DNA of 64,000 bases from Micromonospora_E sp048060115 (GTDB lineage: Bacteria > Actinomycetota > Actinomycetes > Mycobacteriales > Micromonosporaceae). Made by a program: the position numbers and the translations under genes. The stretch spans positions 1 through 64,000 of the forward strand of contig NZ_JBHMIM010000039.1 of assembly GCF_048060115.1 (NCBI RefSeq), in the 5' to 3' direction. Positions 34,661 through 43,232 of this stretch are shown here, piece by piece; position 1 is the first letter of the stretch; each line of letters opens with the position of its first letter. The notes beneath the pieces are model-generated. The model did not search any database. It was not told the origin of the DNA and was given only the letters and a program-made list of their open reading frames with translations.

Positions 34661-36493
34661 TCAGCCTCCGGCCGGAGTGAGCCTGATCAGCTCCCAGCCG
34701 CCTTCGGGTACGTCGTCGGTCGGGTCGGTCCGCAGGTTCATCGGATTCGCCATGCCGAGATAGAGCGTCGAGCCGTCGGCGACCATGGTGCGATAGCCGT
34801 AGTTGAGGTTGTTGCCCAGCCCTTGGGCGTTCACCGCCGTCGCCCGCCTCCGCGTCGAGTCGAACATCCACAGGTCGCCGCCGTAGAGCTCCGGGTCGAT
34901 CGTGATCGGGTTCAGTCCGTCGCTCAGCCTGGTGGCCGCGCCGCGGAAGCCCATCTCCAACGCGGCCTGTGGCAGCAGGTCCTTGGCGAGGTAGCTCCAG
35001 TCCATCGTGCCGACGAACAACTTCCCGTCCGAGACGGCCATCGTCCAGGTGTAGTTGTTGTAGATGTTGCCGAACCCCATCCGGCCGTACTTCGGGCGGT
35101 AGCCGGTGAGTGCCCACTGCCAGGCGCCGACGCCGTAGTCCGCCGTGGGGTTGTACGCCGGCAGGACCGCTTGGCCGTAGAGCAGTTCGGTGTTCTCCAG
35201 GGCGGTGCCGAACCGCCTGCCGCGGAAGATGCTCACCGCCCGCTGTGACCGTTCCAGCGTCGTCCGGGCCGCGGTCTCGTTCATCGGCGGATACGCCTCG
35301 GCGACCATGGCCGTCGACTTCATCGGCACGTGCATCGTGCCCCAGTAGAGGTAGCCGCCGTACGAGGCCAGCGCGCCGAGGCCGTACGAGCCGGCGATGA
35401 TCGGGTCTGGTTCGTAGGACGCCGCGCTCCACACCTGCGTCCACTGCCCGGAGTCCTCGGCCGTCAGGCCCGGCTCGCCGTCGCGCAGCCGTGGACTCAT
35501 CCACACTCCGGCGATCCCGGGATCGGCCTGGTCGGTGGGGACGACGCCGACGTGTACGGGCACCGCGTCGGGGTCCGGTCGGGTCGCCGCCGCTGCGGAG
35601 GACGATCCGCCGGCCGCCGACCAGGTGCTGACGAACACCCGGCCGTCGTGCGACTCGAGGTCGGCGACCTGTGCCGGCAGTTGGCCGACCTCGACGAAGT
35701 TGAACGGGTCGTCGCGGTCACCGGCCCAGCGCAGGATGTATCCGCCGTCGCGGCCGTTGGGGCCGACCCCGACTCCGGCGTACAGCGCGTCGTCGGCGAC
35801 CAGGAAGTGACGGATGTTGCCGTATTTGGTGAAGTTCGCCGACCCGAGGTACTCGCCGGTCGCGGTGTCGAACGCGAACATGTTGACCGTCGCGCCGAGG
35901 GCAGGCCCGGCCAGCAGGACCACACCCTGGTGCGTGCCACCGGCCCGCAGCCCCAACGTCCGGCGCAGCCTGGAGAGATCGTCCGGGGACGCGCTGGTGA
36001 TGTCCGAGGTCTTCTCCGTCAGCGCCCCGGCGGACAGGTCGTAGACGAATGCCCGGGGCTGCCGGTGGTCACCGACGCTGACCGGCATGGTCGGGTTCTG
36101 CTTCACGACCTGGCTCTCCGCGAACTCGCAGACGTAGTCGTCGGTCATCCTCGGCGTCGGGAGCGAGAGGGTCGCGCCGGTCACGATGCAGTTGACATTC
36201 GCCCCGGTGCCGAACCAGAGGCGGTTGTCCGCCTTCGCGAGCGACCACACGTACGCCTGGTTGACTTTGGCCTGCCCCTGCGCGCACGGCGGGCCGGCAG
36301 GGTAGGGCAGCCCGATGCCGACGAAGCACTCGTCAGGGGTGGCCTTGGCGAGCAATTCATGGTCGAACGCCGGTGGCGCGGGCGGCGACAGTCCTCGGCC
36401 GGTCGCCGGGGCGGGGGTGCCGACCAGGGTCGGCAGGAGGACGAGGACCACAGCAGAAACCAGACGCCGTCGGAATTTCAGGGGCCAGCGCAT
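34661..36493 (-). CDS. Large secreted protein of unknown function, propeller-like
   Basis: The 610-aa product starts MRWPLKFRRRLVSAVVLVLL, a signal peptide, with a mature N-terminus rich in Pro. The rest has repeated beta-strand segments with Trp and Gly (AYVWSLAKADNRLWFGTG, HDGRVFVSTWSAA, GGYLYWGTMHVPM, DGKLFVGTMDWSYL, DGSTLYLGMANPM) that suggest a beta-propeller of about seven blades. At least four Cys are present near the start (for example DECFVGIGLPYPAGPPC). I know no function. ATG 36493 is preceded by AAAGGGA. Confidence 0.65.
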   Translation of the reverse strand: MRWPLKFRRRLVSAVVLVLLPTLVGTPAPATGRGLSPPAPPAFDHELLAKATPDECFVGIGLPYPAGPPCAQGQAKVNQAYVWSLAKADNRLWFGTGANVNCIVTGATLSLPTPRMTDDYVCEFAESQVVKQNPTMPVSVGDHRQPRAFVYDLSAGALTEKTSDITSASPDDLSRLRRTLGLRAGGTHQGVVLLAGPALGATVNMFAFDTATGEYLGSANFTKYGNIRHFLVADDALYAGVGVGPNGRDGGYILRWAGDRDDPFNFVEVGQLPAQVADLESHDGRVFVSTWSAAGGSSSAAAATRPDPDAVPVHVGVVPTDQADPGIAGVWMSPRLRDGEPGLTAEDSGQWTQVWSAASYEPDPIIAGSYGLGALASYGGYLYWGTMHVPMKSTAMVAEAYPPMNETAARTTLERSQRAVSIFRGRRFGTALENTELLYGQAVLPAYNPTADYGVGAWQWALTGYRPKYGRMGFGNIYNNYTWTMAVSDGKLFVGTMDWSYLAKDLLPQAALEMGFRGAATRLSDGLNPITIDPELYGGDLWMFDSTRRRATAVNAQGLGNNLNYGYRTMVADGSTLYLGMANPMNLRTDPTDDVPEGGWELIRLTPAGG

Positions 36494-37055
36494 CAATTCC
36501 CTTTCTTTCGGCACGATCCGCTCCGGCCGGATGTTTCCGCGTATGCCAGACGAAATCGGCAATGCGGAACATGGCCTGGAATGCATCGCCAATGATTGCG
36601 GAAGGTGTTCTTGTGGCTACTATAGGCGAGCGGGGTGCGCACCCAGTCTGGACAGTAGAGAGTGTTCATTGCCGATCGATTTCCGACGTCCACATCAGCC
36701 CGCAGACACCTCCATCACCAGCCGCGCCCGGCGCGGCTGGTACTGCTCGTCGATGCCTGTCGGGCGGCGCTGAACCGCTTCCCCGCTCATGGAGTCGGCG
36801 GCCGACGAGACTCGCCTACACCGTGCGCGCCGCCGCCACCGGGCGACCGACGGAGGACTGGCGAGGCCGACCTGCTCAGCGACCGGGACCGCGAGGTCCT
36901 GGTCCTGCCGGAGTCACTCCGGGCAGACCTGGTGACCAGAGATGTCGCCCAACTCTCGTGGGGGAACTGACGGAAGATCCGCCCGGAGGATTGCGTACGC
37001 CGGTCGAATGGTTACGGTCGGCTGACCGCACTGGGCGACAACGACGAGGTGAGCT
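36494..37055. other. 562-bp region with no assured gene
   Basis: The first ~180 bp are AT-richer and probably hold the promoter of the minus-strand secreted protein. A plus-strand ORF at 36662-36970 (102 codons) ends with a hydrophilic stretch (LLSDRDREVLVLPESLRADL) that looks protein-like, but its upstream part is low-complexity and has no family match that I recognise. A hairpin at 36717-36741 lies inside it. I leave it uncalled. Confidence 0.35.
36717..36741. repeat. Perfect 11-bp stem, 3-nt loop hairpin
   Basis: ACCAGCCGCGC at 36717-36727 pairs exactly with GCGCGGCTGGT at 36731-36741 around a CCG loop. No T-run follows, so a terminator role is only possible. Confidence 0.55.
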
Positions 37056-38405
37056 GTGTCTGGCGTGGAACAGCAGCAGCCCGGGCAGGAGCGACCGGTC
37101 CGCCGTACCGTCGTTCACCTGGCCGGCTTCAGGCGGTGGCTGGCCGGCCCGGCGGGGGCCGGCTTCATCGGGATCTTCTTCACGGTCGCGACGGCGGCGT
37201 TCAGTGCGACCGGCGGCATCGCGCCGGACCTGGCCGTCGAGGGTTGGTCCTGGGCCCGGGGTGCCTGGCTGACGACCTTCGGCGTCCTGGCGGTGGTGAC
37301 GGTCGCCGCCGGCGCCGGACTCTGGTGGTGGCGCAACCGGCTGCGGGAACGGCTGGGAGTCGCGTACGTCGTCAACGAGACGGCCGCCGGGTGGAACCCG
37401 GAGCACAAGGACGGCTTCCTGCGCGACGTACGGGACCAGTTCGCCGTGTTCCGGCCGGTGCCGCCGCTGCGTGGCTTCGACCGGGCGGCGGTGTGGCCGC
37501 ACGGTGCGGACGCGACCCGCTGGGGCGACGACGTCGACACATTGGTCCGGCACTTCCAGGTGGCCGCCTACGACCCGGACGGCCGCGATGCCGCGCTGGA
37601 CCGTTCGCTGTTCTTGTGGGCGCCATGGCCGGTCGCGGTGGCGTTCGGGCAGCGGACGACAACGCTCAACCGGGGACGGGCGTTGCGGGTACGCCAGCGG
37701 GACAGCTTCGGCCGGCAGGGACCGCTGGGGGCGCGGCCGACCCAGGACGACGGACACTCGTTCCAACGGCAGATCGACCGCCCCGGCGACGGGTTGTTCG
37801 GCGAGCTGCACGTACGACGTCACCCGGTGCTGCTCCAGGTCACCCGCAACGGGCAGCCGGGTACGACGCCCGGGCAACCGCCGGCGGAGGCATTCTCGCC
37901 GGACCCGCCGGACCCGCCGGACCCGCCGGACCCGCTGCCGGAGGTGCTGCTGCTGGTGCTGCGGACGAACCACAACCGGTTCGGGCCGCTGCCGAGCCTG
38001 CCGGTGGACGTCACGGACCGGGCCGCCCACGACGACGCGGCGACAGCGGACAACCGGGAGCCGTTCGTCCTCGAGCTGCACGACGCGGCCGGGTTAAGGT
38101 TGCCGGCGACCACGTCGACGTCGTTGCGGGAGTGGCGTTACCTGCCGCAACCCGGTGAGACGCAGCACCGGTGGGCTGACTATCCGGCGATCGTCGCGGC
38201 GGCGGCCCAGTGGGTGGCGGATCAGGCCGCCGCCGCCCCGGAGGCGATCGTCCTGCTCGGCGCGCAACTGCCGCAGGAGATCTCGGTGGGGCTCGGCATC
38301 TGGTCGGTCCGGCAGTACCGCTGGCCGCGCCAGGTGTGGCCGGTCTACTTCCACCTGGGCGCCGAGTTCACCATCCCACGGCTCGACCTTGGCCGCTTCA
38401 CCTGA
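37056..38405 (+). CDS. Two-TM protein with SAVED-like sensor domain (orphan CBASS-type effector candidate)
   Basis: This 449-aa protein has two N-terminal membrane helices (about residues 33-52 and 70-92) and a large cytoplasmic part. The latter has two Rossmann-like halves resembling a SAVED domain: LDRSLFLWAPWPVAVAFGQR (182-200) and EAIVLLGAQLPQEISVGLGI (396-415), the hydrophobic-AP/GxxLP-hydrophobic-G pattern of SAVED proteins. SAVED domains bind cyclic oligonucleotides in CBASS and CRISPR signalling. A Pro-Asp repeat (PDPPDPPDPPDP, 282-293) links the halves. No CD-NTase is adjacent. GAGGTGA precedes GTG 37056, and codon 347 is TTA (38094). Family call is by eye only. Confidence 0.5.
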   Translation: MSGVEQQQPGQERPVRRTVVHLAGFRRWLAGPAGAGFIGIFFTVATAAFSATGGIAPDLAVEGWSWARGAWLTTFGVLAVVTVAAGAGLWWWRNRLRERLGVAYVVNETAAGWNPEHKDGFLRDVRDQFAVFRPVPPLRGFDRAAVWPHGADATRWGDDVDTLVRHFQVAAYDPDGRDAALDRSLFLWAPWPVAVAFGQRTTTLNRGRALRVRQRDSFGRQGPLGARPTQDDGHSFQRQIDRPGDGLFGELHVRRHPVLLQVTRNGQPGTTPGQPPAEAFSPDPPDPPDPPDPLPEVLLLVLRTNHNRFGPLPSLPVDVTDRAAHDDAATADNREPFVLELHDAAGLRLPATTSTSLREWRYLPQPGETQHRWADYPAIVAAAAQWVADQAAAAPEAIVLLGAQLPQEISVGLGIWSVRQYRWPRQVWPVYFHLGAEFTIPRLDLGRFT

Positions 38406-38448
38406 GTGCCGGGCCCAGACCCGGCAGGCAGCCAGTCGGTAACCTGTC

Positions 38449-39381
38449 TCACCATGCCGTTGCGGCCCCGGCTGTCGATGGCGGTGGCGTGGTGCGGGCG
38501 GAGGCCGGTCTGGGGCGGAGATCGTCGAGGGACAGCAGTGCGGTCGCGGCGGTGCTGGGATGCCGCCCGCTCGCGGTGGCCACCGCGAGATGCCAGTGCG
38601 GTGGGTCGACGATCGGCACGAAGCGTGCGGCGGTCCGCTTGGTGGTGAAGAACCGCGGTACGACGGCGATGCCCAGCCCGTGACTGACCAGATCGAGCAG
38701 CCAGTGCACGTCGTTGACCTCGAACGCTACCCGCCGTTCGGCGCCGAGGGTCGCCATCGCCTGGTCGACCACGTCCCGGGTGATCCAGCCCGGTGAGAAG
38801 TCGACGAAGGTCTCGCCCGACAGGTCGCGCAGATCGATGGCGGCGCGATCGTGGAGCGGATGGTCCGGCCCGCAGGCCAGCACCATCGGCTCGGCGCGGA
38901 TCGGGGCCAGCGTTACGCCGGACACCGGGCTCGCGGGTGTGGAGACGAACGCCAGGTCGAGGTCGCCGGTACGGACCCGTTCGATCAGATCCGGTGACCC
39001 GCCCTGCCGAAGCCGGATCTCGATGCCAGGATGATCGCTGTGAAAGCGGGCCAGCGTCGCCGGCAGGTCGACAGCGCCAAGACACTGCAGGGTCCCGACG
39101 GCCAACTTGCCGCGCAGCAGCCCACGCACCGCAGCCACCGCGTCCTTGGCGGCGGCGACGTTGGCCAGGGCGTGCCGGGCCTGGGTGAGCAGCGCCCGGC
39201 CCTCGTTGGTCAGCTCGACGCTGCGGGTGTTGCGGACGAACAGACTGGCACCCAGCTCCCGCTCCAGCGAGCGGATCGAGGTCGACAGGCCCGACTGCGC
39301 GACGTGCATCCGCTCGGCCGCCCGAGTGAAGTGCCGCTCCTCGGCGACCGCCACGAAGTACTCGAGCTGACGCAGCTCCAT
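38449..39381 (-). CDS. LysR-family transcriptional regulator
   Basis: This 310-aa regulator has the LysR winged helix-turn-helix at its N-terminus (MELRQLEYFVAVAEERHFTR, AAERMHVAQSGLSTSIRSLE) and an effector-binding domain with two periplasmic-binding-like lobes (GKLAVGTLQCLGAVDLPATL onward). It is divergent from the aldo-keto reductase gene with a 133-bp gap, and probably controls it. The protein ends in a Pro/Ala/Thr-rich tail. Confidence 0.92.
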   Translation of the reverse strand: MELRQLEYFVAVAEERHFTRAAERMHVAQSGLSTSIRSLERELGASLFVRNTRSVELTNEGRALLTQARHALANVAAAKDAVAAVRGLLRGKLAVGTLQCLGAVDLPATLARFHSDHPGIEIRLRQGGSPDLIERVRTGDLDLAFVSTPASPVSGVTLAPIRAEPMVLACGPDHPLHDRAAIDLRDLSGETFVDFSPGWITRDVVDQAMATLGAERRVAFEVNDVHWLLDLVSHGLGIAVVPRFFTTKRTAARFVPIVDPPHWHLAVATASGRHPSTAATALLSLDDLRPRPASARTTPPPSTAGAATAW

Positions 39382-39514
39382 GATTCATCACCAACACTGA
39401 TCGCCGGGATCGGATCCTTCTGTTGGACAGCTTAGCTCCTGGGTAAGAGGGTGGAACCTGTGCGTTGCGGTACGACAGCCGCACGCCTTCGGACCGCCCG
39501 TAGAGGAGTTCCTG

Positions 39515-40378
39515 ATGCAGACCCGCCATATCGGTGACGTCGGTGTCGGCGCGATCGGCCTCGGCGGCATGCCGATGTCGATCGAGGGCCGGCCCGACGA
39601 GCAGCGGTCGATCGCCACGATCCACGCCGCGCTGGACGCCGGTGTCACCCTGATCGACACCGCCGACGCCTACCACCTGTACGCCGACGACGTCGGCCAC
39701 AACGAGTCGCTGATCGCCCGCGCCGTGGCGACCTTCGGCGGTGACACGTCCGACGTCCTGATCGCCACGAAGGGCGGTCACCTGCGACCCGGCGACGGCT
39801 CGTGGACGCAGAACGGTTCGGCCGACTACCTGAAGAGTGCCTGCGAGGCGTCGCTCGAACGGCTCGGTGTCGAGGCGATCGGCCTGTACCAGTTCCACCG
39901 GCCCGATCCCAAAGTGCCGTACGCGGACTCGATCGGTGCCATCCGGGACCTGCTCGACGCCGGGAAGATCCGGTTCGCCGGCATCTCCAACGCCGACCCG
40001 GAGCAGATCCGGCTGGCCAACGACATCCTCGGCGGCCGGCTGGTCAGCGTACAGAACCAGTTCTCCCCGGCCTTCCGCTCCAGCGAGCCGGAGTTGGCGC
40101 TCTGCGCCGAGCTGGGCATCGCGTTCCTGCCGTGGAGCCCGCTCGGCGGCATCGCCAGCGCCGCCGACCTGGGGTCGCGGTTCGCCGCGTTCGCTGAGGT
40201 CGCGAAGGAGTACGGGGTCAGCCCGCAGCAGGTCTGCCTGGCCTGGCAGCTGGCGAAGGCGCCGGTGGTGGTCCCGATCCCCGGGGCGTCGCGTCCGGAA
40301 ACGATCCGTGACTCGGCGGCAGCGGCCGACCTGAAACTGTCACCTGAGCACCTGGCCCGCCTCGACCAACCCGCCTGA
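39515..40378 (+). CDS. Aldo-keto reductase
   Basis: This 287-aa NADPH-dependent oxidoreductase has the AKR catalytic tetrad: Asp in LIDTADAYHLY with Tyr, Lys in VLIATKGGHLRP and His in GLYQFHRPDPKVP. The C-terminal NADP-binding segment is VVVPIPGASRPETIRDSAAA. The substrate is unknown. The ATG is preceded by GAGGAG (about 39501-39506). The divergent LysR gene suggests induction by a small molecule. Confidence 0.92.
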   Translation: MQTRHIGDVGVGAIGLGGMPMSIEGRPDEQRSIATIHAALDAGVTLIDTADAYHLYADDVGHNESLIARAVATFGGDTSDVLIATKGGHLRPGDGSWTQNGSADYLKSACEASLERLGVEAIGLYQFHRPDPKVPYADSIGAIRDLLDAGKIRFAGISNADPEQIRLANDILGGRLVSVQNQFSPAFRSSEPELALCAELGIAFLPWSPLGGIASAADLGSRFAAFAEVAKEYGVSPQQVCLAWQLAKAPVVVPIPGASRPETIRDSAAAADLKLSPEHLARLDQPA

Positions 40379-40397
40379 CCGACCGGATCGCCTGCCC

Positions 40398-40470
40398 GGC
40401 AAGATCGATGTGAGCACCAGATACCCTAAAACCGCCGCGTAGGGTATCTGACGCTCACATCGATCTTGCC
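40398..40470. repeat. Long imperfect inverted repeat (18 + 10 bp stems)
   Basis: An 18-bp perfect outer stem (40398-40415 and 40453-40470) and a 10-bp inner stem (40419-40428 and 40440-40449) are separated by a 3/3 internal loop, with an 11-nt terminal loop. It lies in the 331-bp gap between two plus-strand genes and has no T-run after it. It may be a terminator, a REP-type element or the remnant of a miniature mobile element. Confidence 0.75.
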
Positions 40471-40709
40471 TCAGTGGCGCGATCTCGTGGTTGGTGACCA
40501 CTCGTGCCGGCCGGTACGCCCGTACCCCGAGGATCCGGCTGTGCCGGGTGACCGTCGTGGTAGGGATCTGGTTGCTCAGGTGGACTCCTCCGGGGTTGTG
40601 AGCGGTGTCGGCTGCTGCCCGAAACTGGCCGGTGGCACCCGTGGCAGGTTGGGAACTTTCTGCCGTCTGTCGCCGACTATCCACCTACGACCTTTGTAGG
40701 AGGATCACG

Positions 40710-41414
40710 GTGGAGCGACGGGTGATGTTGACGGGTGGCATGGCCGCCGGCCTGGGCACGCTGATCGGCGGGCAGGCGGCAGCTGAGGCTGCGCCGCCGC
40801 ACGGCAAGGATAGACCTTTGCGGGTACGGATCGTGATGTTCGACGGTGTCGAGGAGCAGGACTTCATCGCGCCGAAGGAAGTGTTCTCGCTCGCCGGCTG
40901 GTACACCGAACGGGAGATCGACGTCAGCTACATGGTGCACGGGCGGCCACGCCTGGTCACAGCCGCATTCGGCACCGAGGTACGGGTCAAGCACAGTTGG
41001 CAGCCAGAGACGGCCGACGTGATCATCGTGCCCGGCGGCGGCCGGCCCGGCGAGCTTGGTATCTGGGCGGAGATCGAAAACGGGGCGCTGCCCAGCGCGC
41101 TGGCGGCGGCTCCCCGGCCGAGGCTCATCATGTCGTCGTTGTGTACCGGCGCGGTGCTCCTCGCCGTGGCCGGCCTGGTCGACGGCCGCCCCTGCACCAC
41201 GCACACCGTCGCGAAGCAGCAGCTGACCTCGCGCGGCGGCATCGTCAAGAACGCCCGCGTGGTCGACGACGGCGACCTGGTCACCGCTGCTGGTATCACC
41301 TCCGGCCTGGACCTGGGGCTGCACCTGGTGAAGCGCCTGCTGGGCGCGGACGTCGCCATCCGGGTCGAGGAAGCCCTCGAATACCAGGCACGGGGCACCG
41401 TCTGGACCCAGTGA
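40710..41414 (+). CDS. DJ-1/PfpI-family protein with Tat-like signal
   Basis: The 234-aa protein starts MERRVMLTGGMAAGLGTLIG, a twin-Arg-type signal with a hydrophobic stretch and AEAA-type end, and continues with the DJ-1/PfpI fold: RIVMFDGVEEQDFIAPKEVF, VIIVPGGGRPGELGIW, and the nucleophile elbow IMSSLCTGAVLLAVAGLV with its Cys. The domain resembles isocyanide hydratase or the sensor part of GlxA-type regulators, but no HTH follows. TAGGAGGA (about 40697-40704) sets the GTG start at 40710. Confidence 0.82.
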   Translation: MERRVMLTGGMAAGLGTLIGGQAAAEAAPPHGKDRPLRVRIVMFDGVEEQDFIAPKEVFSLAGWYTEREIDVSYMVHGRPRLVTAAFGTEVRVKHSWQPETADVIIVPGGGRPGELGIWAEIENGALPSALAAAPRPRLIMSSLCTGAVLLAVAGLVDGRPCTTHTVAKQQLTSRGGIVKNARVVDDGDLVTAAGITSGLDLGLHLVKRLLGADVAIRVEEALEYQARGTVWTQ

Positions 41415-41429
41415 ACCAATCCGAACCTG

Positions 41430-41560
41430 GCCACATAGCGCTTGCTCGGTGCCGGGCTGATCCACAGACGACCGTCGACCAGCTCGGTCCGGTCAGGTGT
41501 CTGGCCCAGTGCGAAGTACTTTGCTTCGTCCCAGGTTCGGTCGGGATCAAGGACGTTCAC
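41430..41560 (-). pseudogene. Fragment of a Uma2-family (restriction-endonuclease-like) gene
   Basis: The minus-strand frame starts MNVLDPDRTWDEAKYFALGQ and continues TELVDGRLWISPAPSKR, which is the conserved N-terminus of Uma2/DUF820 proteins (PD-(D/E)XK nuclease fold). After about residue 43 the similarity stops and the frame runs into the antisense of the DJ-1/PfpI gene. The nuclease core motifs are missing, so this is a 5' remnant. Confidence 0.6.
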
Positions 41561-41632
41561 GCGTCACCAGTGCCAGGAGGACGACGGTCCCCCACCCCGG
41601 GAAGGGGCGGGGGACAGGGCGATCGGTAGTGG

Positions 41633-41827
41633 TCAGTGGGGGAGGGTGCCGGTCTGTAGGGCGGTGGTGAAGGTGCCCCAGTGGCGGGTGGTGAAGGTCA
41701 GGGTGGGGCCGGTGCGGTCCTTGCTGTCGCGTACCTCGGCCCGGCCGGCGTGCCGGCGGGCCTCGACGCATGCTCCACCGTTGCCGGCGCTGCGGCTGGA
41801 GGTGAACCAGGGGGTGTCGGGCTTCAT
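41633..41827 (-). CDS. DUF397 domain protein
   Basis: This 64-aa protein matches the DUF397 family (WFTSSRSAGNGGACVEARRH, VRDSKDRTGPTLTFTTRHWG), small proteins encoded next to WhiJ-like regulators in actinomycetes. It overlaps the end of the XRE gene by 4 bp (ATGA), so the pair is co-translated. Such pairs influence development and antibiotic production in Streptomyces; the partner may bind or antagonise the regulator. Confidence 0.9.
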   Translation of the reverse strand: MKPDTPWFTSSRSAGNGGACVEARRHAGRAEVRDSKDRTGPTLTFTTRHWGTFTTALQTGTLPH

Positions 41828-42651
41828 CGTAGGTGCTCCTCGATCGGGACCGACTGTTGGCGGATCAGCCGGAAGATTCGACGGTACTCCGCCAACTCCT
41901 CCGGCCGCTCCAGGTAACGAGCGCCCATATGAGACTCCACGTAGGCGACGTCCGGGTCGTCCGGGTCGGCGAAGTCGAGCAAGATGAACTGGCCGGAGAA
42001 CGCCGGGTGGGCGCCGACGGACCAGGGCAGGACGCGGATCTCCACCCGGACCCGTCTACCCAGCCCGGCCAGGTGGGCGCGCTGCTCGGCCATCACCGCC
42101 GGTCCGCCGACCTCGCGGATGAGCGCGCCCTCACCGAGAATGGCGATGATGCGGGCCGGCTCCTCGCGGTCGTAGTAGGAGATCTGCCGATCCAGCCGCA
42201 GCGACACCAGACCCTCGATCTTCTCCTGCGGCGCGTCCGGGTAGGTGGCACGGAACACCGCACGCATGTAGTCGGGCGTCTGCAACAGGCCATGGATCAC
42301 CTCCGGGTCATAGACCCCGATCTCGGTGGCGGCGGCTTCGAGACCGACGTACAGGCGAAACCAGTCCGGTACGGCGTCGCCGTGCGACTCCCACCAGCCG
42401 TGCTCGTCGCTGGCACCGGCGAGCCGGGTCAGCGCGTCCGTCGTCTCCGGGTCGGCACCGTAGAACCAGCAGAGACCGCGAACGGTGTTCATCTTGACCG
42501 GGAACTTGCCGTTCTCGATCCGCCACAACGTCGTACGGGAACAGACCTTGGCCCGCTCCACCTCCTGCTCGGTGCGGGCCGCCTCCTCACGTAGCCGGCG
42601 CAGCCGTCGCCCCAGCTGACGGCGCACCACAGTCGGTCCGGTGACCGGCAT
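41824..42651 (-). CDS. XRE-family regulator with DUF5753 domain (WhiJ-like)
   Basis: This 275-aa DNA-binding protein has an N-terminal Cro/C1-type helix-turn-helix (LRRLREEAARTEQEVERAKV to TLWRIENGKFPVKMNTV, about residues 17-60) and a C-terminal DUF5753 domain (EIGVYDPEVIHGLLQTPDYM, QFILLDFADPDDPDVAYVES). It is the usual partner of DUF397 in actinomycetes. Ligand and targets are unknown. Upstream is a 208-bp gap before the divergent zinc-ribbon gene. Confidence 0.9.
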   Translation of the reverse strand: MPVTGPTVVRRQLGRRLRRLREEAARTEQEVERAKVCSRTTLWRIENGKFPVKMNTVRGLCWFYGADPETTDALTRLAGASDEHGWWESHGDAVPDWFRLYVGLEAAATEIGVYDPEVIHGLLQTPDYMRAVFRATYPDAPQEKIEGLVSLRLDRQISYYDREEPARIIAILGEGALIREVGGPAVMAEQRAHLAGLGRRVRVEIRVLPWSVGAHPAFSGQFILLDFADPDDPDVAYVESHMGARYLERPEELAEYRRIFRLIRQQSVPIEEHLR

Positions 42652-42859
42652 CGCTTCACCTTCCTTTCGTCCGACACACCTATCACCCGCGCCAATGTTT
42701 CAGAAAGGAACCGCTGGCCGGGCTGGTCGCCGAAATCGCCACATCACAGTGGAGACGAGCCGGCGTCCACGATTGAGTCTGCCGTACCAGGGTTGGAAAC
42801 GTGGTCCGCCACAAGGGTGAATTCATGAAATCCGGTATCTCGTGACGGAGGTTGCGAAC

Positions 42860-43222
42860 ATGAGCGAGCACACCACCAACGGCGGACACGTACCGCCGAC
42901 CGGGCTGTCCCGCGTCGACCGCGTGGGTCGGTCAGAGTTTCCGCTCGACGGGCTGCTGACCTGCGTCGGCTGCGACCGCCGGCTGGTCTGCCTGCAGACG
43001 TTGAGCGGCCGGGCGTACGGCGCGCCGTGCGGCTGCCGGCCCGGCCCGGTCAACGCCGAGAAACTCGAACGCCTGGTGCTCGACGCCGTCGTCGCGCACG
43101 GACGCGGCATGCTGATCCAGATCGAGGACGCCGCCGACCCGGGCAGCCTGATGCGCCGCTTCCTGGCCGAGGTCCACGTCGGCAACGCCATCGACGAGCT
43201 TGAGCTCAGCTGGTTGTACTGA
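42860..43222 (+). CDS. Small zinc-ribbon protein related to recombinase C-terminal domain
   Basis: The 120-aa product contains DGLLTCVGCDRRLVCLQTLS followed by APCGC, a zinc beta-ribbon of the type found in large serine recombinases, then a helical segment (AEKLERLVLDAVVAHG). No catalytic recombinase domain is present. It could be a domain left over from a lost integrase or a functional DNA-binding small protein. ATG 42860 is favoured by GGAGG (42847-42851); GTG 42842 is the alternative. It converges with the next gene, 10 bp apart. Confidence 0.6.
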   Translation: MSEHTTNGGHVPPTGLSRVDRVGRSEFPLDGLLTCVGCDRRLVCLQTLSGRAYGAPCGCRPGPVNAEKLERLVLDAVVAHGRGMLIQIEDAADPGSLMRRFLAEVHVGNAIDELELSWLY

Positions 43223-43232
43223 CGACCTCGGC

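Noticed and set aside
36373..37272. Plus-strand ORF of 299 codons spanning the gap before the SAVED-like gene
   Set aside because: It overlaps the signal peptide of the minus-strand secreted protein and the start of the SAVED-like gene, and reads as Pro/Arg/Ser-rich filler.
37899..37935. Tandem 9-bp repeat (CCGGACCCG type)
   Set aside because: It encodes the Pro-Asp linker in the SAVED-like protein in frame; a coding microsatellite rather than a separate element.
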